Below are positions 27,541 to 36,490 of a stretch of DNA of 59,396 bases, piece by piece. Below the pieces are notes generated by a model, which saw only the letters and a program-made list of their open reading frames with translations, was not told the origin of the DNA and made no database searches. The number at the start of each line of letters is the position of its first letter. The first letter of the stretch is position 1. Made by a program: the position numbers and the translations under genes. The stretch comes from an uncultured Roseburia sp. (GTDB lineage Bacteria; Bacillota; Clostridia; Lachnospirales; Lachnospiraceae), in assembly GCA_947649645.1 (NCBI GenBank), contig CANSSP010000019.1, positions 1-59,396 on the forward strand, written 5' to 3'.

Positions 27541-29034
27541 TCAGCTCTTCCCTCTGAGCTCTGCCGCATTACCGGAGCCTTTGAGCGTCACCGCCAGAAT
27601 CACCGCCAGCAGCGCAACCGCAAATACCATCCAGCAGACCAGCGTCACTGTACCCTTCTCCCGAAACATATCATAGTATCCCTTCAGATAGACGAGTATA
27701 ATAACAGCGGGAAGGAGGTATGTCATATAAATCTGCAGCCAGGGCGCATTGGGCAGCTTTTTCCCCTCTCCGGTATTAACCTCGGAGAGAAAACGGCCAA
27801 ATCCCCAGCCGTTCTTTTTCACGCAGAACAGGACAAACACCATGCTGCCCAGCGGCAGAAGATTATAAGACACCAAAAAATCCTCCACATCCATGATCGT
27901 GCTGCCCTCTCCCATCAGCTGCACGCCGGAGAGCACATTATAACCCAGTACCGCGGGAAGCGACAGTAAAATCATCAGGATCACATTGAACCGGACTGCC
28001 TTCTTTCTCTCCCATCCTCCCATGTCCATGTAGAACGAGAGAATATTTTCAAACACGGCGATAATCGTAGAGAGCGCCGCAAACGACATAAACACAAAAA
28101 AGCAGGTTCCCCAGATTCTTCCCCCGCTCATATGATTAAATACATTGGGCAGTGTGATAAAAAGAAGGGATGGTCCCGCGTCCGGTTCCACACCATAGGC
28201 AAAACAGGCCGGTATAATGATAAACCCGGCCATCAGCGCGACAAATGTATCAAGCAGAACAATGCCGGCTGCCTCCCCCGAAAGGCTTCTCTCCTTTTTC
28301 AGATAACTGCCAAAAATTTCCATCGCCCCGATACCAACGCTCAATGTAAAAAAAGCATGCGACATCGCCGCGTAAACAATATTCCAGAAACCATAACTTC
28401 CGGCCAGTTTAAAATCCGGAACCAGATAAAACCGCACTCCCGCGGCGGCATCCGGCAGAATGAGCGAATGCAGGGCAAGCAATACCATAAGGACAATCAG
28501 AATACTCATCATCACCTTTGTCACTTTCTCAATTCCGCCCCTGAGCCCCATTCCACAGATAAGAAATGCCAGCACAACCGCCACGATCATCCAGAACGTC
28601 ATCTGCGGCGCACTCCCAAGCATATCCGAAAATTCCTTCTGAACCTCTCCGGCGCCAAGTCCGTCCAGCCGGCCTGCCGCCGTCAGAAATGCATAGCGGA
28701 GCATCCATCCGCCCACCATGGTATAAAACATCATTAAAAGATAGCTGCCCAGTATACTGATCCACTTTAAATGGTGCCACTTTGTCGCTCTCTGTTCCAG
28801 GCGCTCAAATGCGGCTCCCATCCCCTGTCCGCTGCCTCTTCCGACTGCAAATTCGCAGATCAGAATCGGAAGTCCCAGAACGGCCAGAAAGATCAGATAG
28901 ACAACAATAAACGCCGCTCCCCCGTACTGCCCGCAGATATAGGGAAACTTCCACACATTCCCGAGTCCCACCGCACATCCGGCAGACACCAGAATAAAAC
29001 CAATTCTTGACCCAAATGTCTCTCGCTCTTTCAT
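27541..29034 (-). CDS. Sodium-dependent transporter (SNF/NSS family)
   Basis: A 497-residue membrane protein with about eleven or twelve helices. FGSRIGFILVSAGCAVGLGN with VWKFPYICGQYGG is the sodium and substrate site of the LeuT/NSS fold. These take up amino acids or related small molecules with sodium; the substrate is not predictable. GGAGGG lies 1-2 bases before the start. It follows recX by 56 bases. Confidence 0.93.
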   Translation of the reverse strand: MKERETFGSRIGFILVSAGCAVGLGNVWKFPYICGQYGGAAFIVVYLIFLAVLGLPILICEFAVGRGSGQGMGAAFERLEQRATKWHHLKWISILGSYLLMMFYTMVGGWMLRYAFLTAAGRLDGLGAGEVQKEFSDMLGSAPQMTFWMIVAVVLAFLICGMGLRGGIEKVTKVMMSILIVLMVLLALHSLILPDAAAGVRFYLVPDFKLAGSYGFWNIVYAAMSHAFFTLSVGIGAMEIFGSYLKKERSLSGEAAGIVLLDTFVALMAGFIIIPACFAYGVEPDAGPSLLFITLPNVFNHMSGGRIWGTCFFVFMSFAALSTIIAVFENILSFYMDMGGWERKKAVRFNVILMILLSLPAVLGYNVLSGVQLMGEGSTIMDVEDFLVSYNLLPLGSMVFVLFCVKKNGWGFGRFLSEVNTGEGKKLPNAPWLQIYMTYLLPAVIILVYLKGYYDMFREKGTVTLVCWMVFAVALLAVILAVTLKGSGNAAELRGKS

Positions 29035-29090
29035 GTCCCTCCATTCCTCTCCTGTTCAATATCATCTCTGTATATACGTGCAGACGTCCC

Positions 29091-29741
29091 CTAAAAAGAC
29101 ATCTGCCCGTCAGAAATTCCACACTTCATCACGGCAAGAATATCCTCACACCGAAACCCCCGCCGCAGCAGAAACTGATAAGTTCTCCGCTGCTCTCTTT
29201 TATCCGCAGTATCCGCGTCATAGCCCCGTCTGCAAAGCAGCTCGCCGATTTTTCCCCTCTCGTCAGAATCAAACACCTCCGCAAGCGCCTCTTCCGCCAT
29301 ATCCTTAGGCACGCCTTTCTGCAGAAGATCCATTTTCAGCTTCTGTCTGCTCTTCCTGTGCTGATGATAACCGATATAATGTTTTGCATAGCGGAAATCA
29401 TCAATATAATGATACTGTCCCACATAAAGCAGTGCCTGCTCCACACACTCCTGCGGGTATCCGCTCCGCATCAGCTTCTCACGGAGCTGATGCGATGTGC
29501 GGTCCATCTGTTCTAACAAAAACAGCGCTCTCTTCTTTGCCCGGATACCGATAAATTCAGAAAGAATCTTCTGGTACAATTCTTCGGGAATCTGCCCGCC
29601 TTCCTCAAAAAAAACCTGCTCCTGCGGCGGGAGGCTGCGAATCTCCCGGCGATAGAGCATAAACTCTGTCCCACACTCCAGCCGGAACAAAAGCCTGCCT
29701 TTCTCTTTCGGAATAATCTCCCTGATCCGTCTCTCCCACAT
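29091..29741 (-). CDS. recX: Regulatory protein RecX
   Basis: A 216-residue helical protein that caps and limits RecA filaments. Tandem three-helix repeats are visible: LLEQMDRTSHQLREKLMRSG and QYHYIDDFRYAKHYIGYH and AEEALAEVFDSDERGKI. It starts 3 bases after recA ends, so the two are co-transcribed and share SOS control. It is slightly longer than many RecX proteins. Confidence 0.93.
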   Translation of the reverse strand: MWERRIREIIPKEKGRLLFRLECGTEFMLYRREIRSLPPQEQVFFEEGGQIPEELYQKILSEFIGIRAKKRALFLLEQMDRTSHQLREKLMRSGYPQECVEQALLYVGQYHYIDDFRYAKHYIGYHQHRKSRQKLKMDLLQKGVPKDMAEEALAEVFDSDERGKIGELLCRRGYDADTADKREQRRTYQFLLRRGFRCEDILAVMKCGISDGQMSF

Positions 29742-29744
29742 TGC

Positions 29745-30902
29745 CTACTCCTCTGCGCGGACTTCCGTCACTGTCCCCTCCGGCTCTGGCCTGCCCGCCT
29801 TTCCCGTCTTCTCCTCTGCTTTTCCTTTTGCATTCTTTCCCTTTGCCTGCTTTGTCTCTTCCTCTTTTTCTCCTGCAGCGCCGTCCAGCTCATACTGCTC
29901 GCGCACTCTCGCCTCCACCTCGTCGCAGATGACAGGATTTTCTCTGAGATAATTCTTGGCGTTCTCACGTCCCTGCCCGATCTTCTCTCCGTTGTAAGCG
30001 TACCACGCCCCCGACTTATTGATAATGCCCAGATCTGCCGCAAGATCTAAAATATCGCCTTCTTTCGAGATCCCTTTCCCAAACATGATGTCAAATTCTG
30101 CCTCCTTGAACGGGGGCGCCACTTTATTCTTCACAATCTTAACGCGGGTATGATTTCCGACGATCTCTCCGCCCTGCTTTAAGGATTCTACCCTCCTGAC
30201 ATCCAGGCGTACGGACGCGTAAAATTTCAGTGCACGGCCGCCGGTCGTCGTCTCCGGGTTTCCAAACATGACGCCGATCTTCTCACGGAGCTGATTGATA
30301 AAAATCACGACACAATTCGACTTGCTGACAATACCGGTCAGCTTCCTGAGGGCCTGACTCATCAGACGGGCCTGCAGACCCACATGTGAATCTCCCATCT
30401 CGCCGTCGATCTCCGCCTTCGGCACGAGCGCCGCCACCGAATCCACAATCACAATATCGACCGCATTCGAACGCACCATCATCTCCGCGATCTCAAGCGC
30501 CTGCTCGCCACAATCAGGCTGGGATATGTACAGATTGTCAATATCCACCCCGATATTCTTCGCATACACCGGATCAAGGGCATGTTCTGCATCGATAAAT
30601 CCTGCAATACCGCCGCGCTTCTGCACCTCGGCGACAGAGTGCAGCGCAACCGTCGTCTTACCGCCGGACTCCGGCCCATAGATCTCGATAATCCTTCCTT
30701 TTGGAAGCCCGCCGAGGCCAAGCGCGATGTCAAGACTCAGCGACCCCGTCGGGACAGCCTCCACATTCATCCTGGATGAACTGTCGCCCAGCTTCATGAT
30801 CGACCCTTTGCCGTACTGCTTCTCAATCTGAGAGATCGCGGCGTCAAGTGCTTTTAACCGGTCCTGCTTATCAAACTTTTCCTGCTTTTCTTCTCTTGCC
30901 AT
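29745..30902 (-). CDS. recA: Recombinase RecA
   Basis: A 385-residue strand-exchange protein. GPESGGKTT is the Walker A, and [40 protein letters not shown] and the MAW-type [18 protein letters not shown] are diagnostic. The C-terminal 50 residues are an unusually long Lys/Glu-rich tail. The start is fixed by GGAGGAAGAGAA. A promoter (30945-30973) and an SOS box (30918-30931) lie upstream, so DNA damage induces it through LexA. Confidence 0.98.
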   Translation of the reverse strand: MAREEKQEKFDKQDRLKALDAAISQIEKQYGKGSIMKLGDSSSRMNVEAVPTGSLSLDIALGLGGLPKGRIIEIYGPESGGKTTVALHSVAEVQKRGGIAGFIDAEHALDPVYAKNIGVDIDNLYISQPDCGEQALEIAEMMVRSNAVDIVIVDSVAALVPKAEIDGEMGDSHVGLQARLMSQALRKLTGIVSKSNCVVIFINQLREKIGVMFGNPETTTGGRALKFYASVRLDVRRVESLKQGGEIVGNHTRVKIVKNKVAPPFKEAEFDIMFGKGISKEGDILDLAADLGIINKSGAWYAYNGEKIGQGRENAKNYLRENPVICDEVEARVREQYELDGAAGEKEEETKQAKGKNAKGKAEEKTGKAGRPEPEGTVTEVRAEE

Positions 30903-30917
30903 TTCTCTTCCTCCGTG

Positions 30918-30931
30918 CGAACTTATGTTCG
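30918..30931. promoter_or_regulatory. SOS box (LexA/DinR site)
   Basis: CGAACTTATGTTCG, a match to the Firmicutes CGAAC-N4-GTTCG site. It lies just downstream of the recA transcription start. Confidence 0.9.
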
Positions 30932-30944
30932 TTTTTCTGTTATT

Positions 30945-30973
30945 ATCATATTCTGCTTTCATGCAATTGTCAA
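30945..30973 (-). promoter_or_regulatory. recA promoter
   Basis: -35 TTGACA (30968-30973), 17-base spacer, -10 TATGAT (30945-30950), minus strand. Confidence 0.85.
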
Positions 30974-31332
30974 TAGTAACTTCCCATGAATTTGCCGCGC
31001 TGACTGCCCGCAGAAAAATATGGGGGCTGACTGCGGCCTTTCGCGCTTTCATAAATTCCATTATACATATTATATGTCCAATAAACCGGACTTCCGATGC
31101 TTTTTTTCCGGTTTTACGACCGTATGTGCCAGACGGTACGAAGAAATCGCCTTCTTATGCCCCCATTTTCCTGTATACCGTGTACGAAACGAATGCCTAA
31201 GGGCCCGTGGCTCTCAAAAGAGCCGCAGACATTTAAGCGAAACAATATTCGCACTTTCACAGGAATAAAAACGCAGGAATTTTCCCTGAAATGAATCTTT
31301 CTGAAAGAAACGGGAAACTTTTGACATTGCAA
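30974..31332. other. 360-bp stretch without a recognised gene
   Basis: Between the recA promoter and the terminator of the topoisomerase run. No convincing open frame with a ribosome site is present on either strand. It has hairpin-like pairs AAACCGGA/TCCGGTTT (31083-31114) and GGCTCT/AGAGCC (31209-31224), plus an AT-rich palindrome ACATAT-T-ATATGT near 31065. I do not recognise an RNA family. Confidence 0.5.
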
Positions 31333-31365
31333 TAGAAAAATAAGACTACCTTGCGAATAGTCTAT
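31333..31365 (-). terminator. Terminator of the parE-parC run
   Basis: AGACTA/TAGTCT stem with a 9-base loop, then TATTTTTCT on the minus strand, about 30 bases past the ATPase-like gene. Confidence 0.7.
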
Positions 31366-31395
31366 CACAAAGTACAAAAAACTGCAACTGTCACA

Positions 31396-32037
31396 TTAAA
31401 AAACAGGCGTAATTACGCCTTCGGAGAGCTGATACAGATGCGTACAGTATCCCGCAATCTCTTCGGCGTTTCTGCAGGTCAGAAACATTGTTATGCCGGA
31501 TTCTTTGTTTTTAAATCCGAGCATTTCCCACACCCCCGCCACCCGCTCTTCATCCATCTGTGCCACCGGATTTTCAAGCAGCGCGAGAACGGGATTTTCA
31601 AGCAGCGCAATCGCCATCTTAAGCCGCCGTTTCATCCCTTCTGTATAGTTCCCCACAGCTCTGCAGCTCTTCGGATTTAAATCGGCAAGCCGCAGCATAT
31701 AATCGATCTCATTGTATTTTACACGATTATTGATTGCGGCGATCTTTTTGAGTGTATCGAATCCGCTCAGACACGGGTCCAGCTCCGTCTCATCCAGCAT
31801 AATGCCCGTGGATTCCGGAAATCTTCCCTCACAGACCGGCCGGCCGGCCACACAGATCTGCCCGGCATCCGCCCCTGCAAGGCCACAGATCATTTTAAAA
31901 AGCATGGCCTCTCTGCCGTCGCCCTCTCCCACAAGTCCTGTGATACTGCCTTTTTCAATATCCAGAGAAGCATCGTCAAAAAGCACTTTTCCGTCAGAAC
32001 GTTTCGTGACATTCTTTATCTCGACTAATTTTTCCAT
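31396..32037 (-). CDS. ABC-transporter-like ATPase with lost catalytic residues
   Basis: A 213-residue nucleotide-binding-domain homologue of the BcrA type (YTEGMKRRLKMAIAL matches the S-x-GMKQR signature). Where Walker A should read GxxGxGK(S/T), it has GEGDGREA: Glu43 in place of the Lys and Ala44 for Ser/Thr. Walker B ends LALLENP with Asn156 for the catalytic Glu. The H-loop is TCR (Arg189) instead of SSH. It therefore probably cannot hydrolyse ATP (inference). It overlaps the membrane-protein gene by 44 bases and is probably its partner. GGAGGAGAAG sets the start. Confidence 0.82.
   Translation of the reverse strand: MEKLVEIKNVTKRSDGKVLFDDASLDIEKGSITGLVGEGDGREAMLFKMICGLAGADAGQICVAGRPVCEGRFPESTGIMLDETELDPCLSGFDTLKKIAAINNRVKYNEIDYMLRLADLNPKSCRAVGNYTEGMKRRLKMAIALLENPVLALLENPVAQMDEERVAGVWEMLGFKNKESGITMFLTCRNAEEIAGYCTHLYQLSEGVITPVF
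31568..31608. repeat. 24-bp-period direct repeat at Walker B
   Basis: Seventeen bases (GGATTTTCAAGCAGCGC) occur at 31568-31584 and exactly again at 31592-31608. The two copies encode ALLENPV twice, once in the helix before Walker B and once in Walker B itself. Confidence 0.85.
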
Positions 32038-32836
32038 CTTCTCCTCCACACGTCTGCCCCGCAACTGTTTCGGCGTCCAGAAGCGGAGCCGTGTGCCCCG
32101 CCGTCCGCCGGGTGAAAAATAAAAGCAGCCCGACAGCACATCCCCAGTACAAAAAAGAAACGTGCGGCAGAAGATTTTCTGAAAACAAAAATCTCCGGAG
32201 CAATCCGGGGCCGCAAAACAAGGCCGCCGCTTCCAGTACTGTCAGAAACACGGCCGCCGCCGTCGCCTGCCACTGTCTGCGTCTCAGGAGCAGAAACAGA
32301 TAGTACAAAAGTCCGGTACAAAACAGACCTGCCGCCGCATTTACGGACAACGCAATGCAGACTCCCGCCACACTGATCCCCGGTACAGAGAACACATGCG
32401 CAAAATACTGACTCACAAACGCGTAATCCCACACCGTCACACCGTCCATCCGGCAATACAGATAAAACAGCGCGGCCATCAGCACAAACAGCGCACCGTA
32501 CAGCAGTGTGATCACCAGAACGGACGAAACGTTTGATTTCCATATATCCATCTTTGTTCTCTTGTGCATAAGAAAATAAATGTCACCGCTCTCAGATAAA
32601 ATCACTTTCGGAACAAACCACAACAGAAACACGAGCCGGACAAACACAAAATTTGCCTTATCTCCCAGCATCCACAGATACAGCTCCGGCGCCGAGCTCT
32701 CTGTCGCAAAGCCGAGGCGGAATCCTCTCACAAACAACGTCAGAAAACAGAACACAAAGGCAAAAATACATCTTATGGTTTTCGCCTCTCCCATTTTAAA
32801 GCGAAATCCCTGCAGAAACAGTCTTATCTCAGCCAT
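31994..32836 (-). CDS. ABC-permease-like membrane protein
   Basis: A 280-residue integral membrane protein with about six hydrophobic segments and no recognised substrate domain. Its position directly before an ABC-like ATPase, with a 44-base overlap, suggests a permease or sensor partner (inference). The start MAEIRLFLQGF has GGAGGTGAAA upstream. Its 3' end is Lys/Glu-rich. I do not recognise the family. Confidence 0.75.
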   Translation of the reverse strand: MAEIRLFLQGFRFKMGEAKTIRCIFAFVFCFLTLFVRGFRLGFATESSAPELYLWMLGDKANFVFVRLVFLLWFVPKVILSESGDIYFLMHKRTKMDIWKSNVSSVLVITLLYGALFVLMAALFYLYCRMDGVTVWDYAFVSQYFAHVFSVPGISVAGVCIALSVNAAAGLFCTGLLYYLFLLLRRRQWQATAAAVFLTVLEAAALFCGPGLLRRFLFSENLLPHVSFLYWGCAVGLLLFFTRRTAGHTAPLLDAETVAGQTCGGEDGKISRDKECHETF

Positions 32837-33611
32837 TTTCACCTCCTCCATCTCCTTTTGTCCTTTTAAAGAAAAGGACAGACATCGCCACGGCGAGCGC
32901 GCACAGTCCGACGGTAAAACCAATCCCCGCAGCCGTCCTTTCATACGAAAACGCAAGCCAGCCTGTCTCCTGTCTTACCACCGCCGCCAGATTGGCCGCA
33001 ATATGCCCCAGCACGGGCGCCAGAAAATTTCCCGTGCGCTCCAGCAGATACGCCAGCAGAAATCCGATGATTCCGGCATACACAAACTGCACCACATTGG
33101 CGTGTACAAGCCCGAACAGCAGAGCCGACGCGGCCAGAGCAGGGCGCACGCCCAGAAGAACGCGCAGCCGCCTGTAAACCACACCGCGAAACAAAAGCTC
33201 CTCTGCAATCGGGATGAAAAAGCAGGAACCCAGCAGCTCATACAAAATGTGGCCGCCGAAAAAAGCCTCATTCGCCGTCGAAAACCCGGCCGATATACGC
33301 ATCAGAGGCGTCATGGCGATGACATTGTTCACCACAATTCCAGACGTTCCCACCGTCAGCGCAGCGAGCAGCAGACTGACCACGTCCTTCTTCTTTTCCA
33401 CAACACCCACTGCCATTTTTTCATCTTCCCGGTAAAAAGAAAGCAGAAACGGAATTGTCGCCGCCGCACAGAGAAGCTGACGCAGCATATATGTCTCATC
33501 CGAATTTCCGATCATGGATTCCAGTGCAAAAAAAACAAGTGCGGACACCACATAGTAAATTCCGATGGGATAAAAAATCTGCCAGATTTTAAAACTGATT
33601 GTCTTCTTCAA
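32829..33611 (-). CDS. CPBP-family (CAAX-type) intramembrane protease, TTG start
   Basis: A 260-residue multi-pass membrane protein. EELLFRG (two adjacent Glu and Arg), FGLVHAN and GHIAANL are the three metal-ligand motifs of the CPBP/Abi family. The start chosen is TTG at 33611, with GGAG 8 bases before it. In-frame ATGs further upstream lie inside the HAD gene and read through unrelated sequence. It overlaps the HAD gene by 23 bases and the following membrane-protein gene by 8 bases. Substrate unknown. Confidence 0.8.
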   Translation of the reverse strand: MKKTISFKIWQIFYPIGIYYVVSALVFFALESMIGNSDETYMLRQLLCAAATIPFLLSFYREDEKMAVGVVEKKKDVVSLLLAALTVGTSGIVVNNVIAMTPLMRISAGFSTANEAFFGGHILYELLGSCFFIPIAEELLFRGVVYRRLRVLLGVRPALAASALLFGLVHANVVQFVYAGIIGFLLAYLLERTGNFLAPVLGHIAANLAAVVRQETGWLAFSYERTAAGIGFTVGLCALAVAMSVLFFKRTKGDGGGENG

Positions 33612-34248
33612 TATATTTCTCCACTTCTGCGATACTGGAACATACCGTCTCCGCTCCCGCCGCAAGCAGTTCTTCCGCTGTGCCAAAACCATAGCTGACC
33701 CCGATACAGCGGATTCCCACGGCCTTCGCACCCTCTGCATCGTACTTTGTATCGCCAATCAGACACATCTCTGCGCGTGCAGTCCTCTCTCCCAGTCTGC
33801 CGGACAGCTCGTCCAGCACCTCCTGCTTTGTGCTCACGGAACCGTCCAGCGTAGCTCCCGCAATCTCATCAAAAAAGACGTCGAGACCAAAATGAGCAAG
33901 AATCCGTCTGCAGGCCGTCTCCGGCTTTGAGGATGCCAGCGCGAGCACATACCCTTTTTCCCTGAGGCGCGCCACCGCCTCCCTCACCCCCTCATAAAGC
34001 CGGCACTCAAAAATACCTTTTTCATCAAACCGCTCCCGGTACTTTAAGACGGACTGCCAAGCCTCTGCTTCCGTCATGCCGTACCGCTCCATAAAAACCG
34101 GTTCCAGCGGCGGCCCGATAAAGCACCGCAGTTTTTTAAGATCCGGCTCCCTGACGCCGTAAGCATCCAGCGCATATTGGACACACTTTGTGATGCCCTC
34201 CTCCGAGTCGATCATTGTTCCGTCAAGATCAAATATCACCACTTTCAT
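33589..34248 (-). CDS. HAD-IA hydrolase, phosphoglycolate-phosphatase-like
   Basis: A 219-residue phosphatase: VVIFDLDGTMIDSEEGI (motif I), LALASSKPETACRRIL (motif II), and IGDTKYDAEGAKAVGIRCIG (motif IV). The 4-helix cap and length fit the Gph/PgpB group. The substrate (phosphoglycolate or another phosphomonoester) is inferred. It starts 4 bases inside parC (ATGA), so is coupled to it. Confidence 0.9.
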   Translation of the reverse strand: MKVVIFDLDGTMIDSEEGITKCVQYALDAYGVREPDLKKLRCFIGPPLEPVFMERYGMTEAEAWQSVLKYRERFDEKGIFECRLYEGVREAVARLREKGYVLALASSKPETACRRILAHFGLDVFFDEIAGATLDGSVSTKQEVLDELSGRLGERTARAEMCLIGDTKYDAEGAKAVGIRCIGVSYGFGTAEELLAAGAETVCSSIAEVEKYIEEDNQF

Positions 34249-36485
34249 CGCTTTGTCCCCTTTGTGTCCCGGCTTCCCACGCGCAGGCGGTGAAGCGCCG
34301 TTTCCTTTCCACGCACACGGATATCCATGCTCTCGCCCTCCGCGAGAAGATAAACCGCCGTAAGCACGTCTCCTTCCGCAAGCTTCATCCCGCGCACACC
34401 GACCGCCGTCTTCTTTTTCTCCGGCACCGAAGACGCCTCAATCCGCAAAAACAGATCTTTTTCCGACTGCATGACGATCGTTCCCGTCCCGTCCGTCTTC
34501 TGAATCAGAAGCACTTCATCGTTTTCCGAAAGCTTCGTTGCCGCCGTTGTACGCTTTGCAACGTCAAACTCCGCGCCGCATACCACCTTAAGCATGGCCG
34601 TCTTTGTCCCGAACAACAGCTTCGCATCCACGATATCGCTCAGATCGGCGACATAGATTACATTTTCCTCGCTGCTGTTGTAATTGCTGATATTGTCGAT
34701 CGGCTTCCCTTTATCGCGAAACTTCCCAAATGGAAGATCCGCGATTTTGAGCAGATGCATCTGCCCACGGTTGGTAAAAACACACATCTTTCCGGTATTT
34801 TTACACGTCAGGACATAGCGGTTTTCCGCGTCCGCCGCCTCCTTATTGCGCTCATACGCAGCGGTATCGATCGTCCTGGCATAGCCGAAACGGTCCATCA
34901 GAAAGACGACGTCCATCTCTTCCACTTTCTTCTCCTGGACGACAACCTCCTCCAGATTCTCAATCGCCGTCCGCCTGGGCCTTTTGTATTCTTTCCGGTA
35001 ATTTTCCAGCTCCTTTATGATGACTTTTGCCATCACGGCCCGGTTTTCTAAAATATCCTCATATCTGGCAATATTGGCGAGCGTTTTTTCATGCTCTTTC
35101 ATAAGGGCTTCTATTTCAAGGCCAATCAGACGGTAAAGACGCATTTCAAGGATGGCGTCCGCCTGGCGCTCCGTAAACCGAAGCTGCGCGGCTTCCCTTT
35201 CCGACTTCGCGGTCTTAAACCGGATATTTCCCGTGTCGCCTTCCACAAGACACGCCTTCGCCTCCCTGATATTTTTGCTGCCTCTTAAGATCTCAATAAT
35301 CAGATCAATCACATCGCAGGCCGCAATCAGCCCTTCCTGGATTTCTTTCTTTTCCCGCTCCCTGGCGAGCAGCGTCGTATATTTTCTGCCGGCCAGCTCG
35401 TACTGAAACTTCACATGATGACGGATGATCGGCACGATTCCCATTGTCTCCGGTTTCCCGTCCACAACAGCCAGCATATTCACGCCGAACGTGTCCTGAA
35501 GCTTCGTCTTTTTGTACAGCAGGTTGGTCAGATTTTCCGCATCCGCTCCCTTGCGCAGCTCAATCACGATACGGATTCCTTCTTTGGAAGACTGATTTGT
35601 GATATCAACGATATCATTCGTCTTTTTCGTCTCCACCAGATTGTAAACATCGTTTAAAAACTTGCCGATATTGGCCCCGATCATCGTATACGGTATCTCC
35701 GTGATCACCAGGCGGTCTCTCCCGCCCCTGCCGTGCTCGACCTCCACTTTCCCGCGCACCTTAATCTTCCCCATACCGGTCGAATAGACGGCCAGCAGAT
35801 CATCTTTGTTCGCGATAATGCCTCCTGTCGGAAAATCCGGCCCCGGAATCACTTTCATCATCTGCGCGGTGTTGATGTCGGGATTTTTCATATATGCGAT
35901 CACACCGTCGATCACCTCAGAAAAATTGTGCGGCGGGATGCTCGTCGTCATGCCGACCGCAATCCCCTCCGCGCCGTTGATCAAAAGATTTGGCACCCTG
36001 ACCGGCAGCACCGCGGGTTCCTTCTCCGTCTCGTCAAAATTCGGCACAAAATCCACGACATCCTTGTCAAGATCGGCCAGATAGGCCTCCTGCGTAATCT
36101 TCTGAAGACGCGCCTCGGTGTACCGCATGGCCGCCGCGCCGTCCCCTTCGATCGAACCAAAGTTTCCGTGGCCTTCCACAAGGGGCAGCCCCTTCTTAAA
36201 ATCCTGCGCCATCACGACCAGCGCCTCGTAAATAGAACTGTCTCCGTGCGGATGATACTTACCCATCGTATCCCCGACGATACGCGCACATTTACGGTAC
36301 GGTCTGTCGTAACGGATCCCCAGCTCATGCATGTCATACAACGTGCGACGCTGCACCGGTTTTAAACCGTCCCGCACATCCGGCAGAGCGCGGGCGATAA
36401 TGACGCTCATCGCATAGTCAATAAAAGATTTCTGCATCAGTTCGGAATACTCCGTGCGGATAATCTGTTCTTCCTGTCTCATCAT
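34245..36485 (-). CDS. parC: Topoisomerase IV subunit A (ParC-like)
   Basis: A 746-residue breakage-reunion subunit of a type IIA topoisomerase. RALPDVRDGLKPVQRRTLYDM, YHPHGDSSIYEALVVMAQDF and RYTEARLQKI (catalytic Tyr) are diagnostic. It has the quinolone-region residues Ser and Glu of ParC (GDSSIYE). The C-terminal beta-pinwheel lacks the GyrA-box QRRGGRG, so it is ParC-like, not gyrase. It sits 5 bases after parE. An ATG 3 bases in is an equally good start. Confidence 0.9.
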   Translation of the reverse strand: MMRQEEQIIRTEYSELMQKSFIDYAMSVIIARALPDVRDGLKPVQRRTLYDMHELGIRYDRPYRKCARIVGDTMGKYHPHGDSSIYEALVVMAQDFKKGLPLVEGHGNFGSIEGDGAAAMRYTEARLQKITQEAYLADLDKDVVDFVPNFDETEKEPAVLPVRVPNLLINGAEGIAVGMTTSIPPHNFSEVIDGVIAYMKNPDINTAQMMKVIPGPDFPTGGIIANKDDLLAVYSTGMGKIKVRGKVEVEHGRGGRDRLVITEIPYTMIGANIGKFLNDVYNLVETKKTNDIVDITNQSSKEGIRIVIELRKGADAENLTNLLYKKTKLQDTFGVNMLAVVDGKPETMGIVPIIRHHVKFQYELAGRKYTTLLAREREKKEIQEGLIAACDVIDLIIEILRGSKNIREAKACLVEGDTGNIRFKTAKSEREAAQLRFTERQADAILEMRLYRLIGLEIEALMKEHEKTLANIARYEDILENRAVMAKVIIKELENYRKEYKRPRRTAIENLEEVVVQEKKVEEMDVVFLMDRFGYARTIDTAAYERNKEAADAENRYVLTCKNTGKMCVFTNRGQMHLLKIADLPFGKFRDKGKPIDNISNYNSSEENVIYVADLSDIVDAKLLFGTKTAMLKVVCGAEFDVAKRTTAATKLSENDEVLLIQKTDGTGTIVMQSEKDLFLRIEASSVPEKKKTAVGVRGMKLAEGDVLTAVYLLAEGESMDIRVRGKETALHRLRVGSRDTKGTKR

Positions 36486-36490
36486 CTCTC

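Noticed and set aside
31114..31377. Possible coding frames in the recA-upstream gap
   Set aside because: None has a credible ribosome site, and the residues look random.
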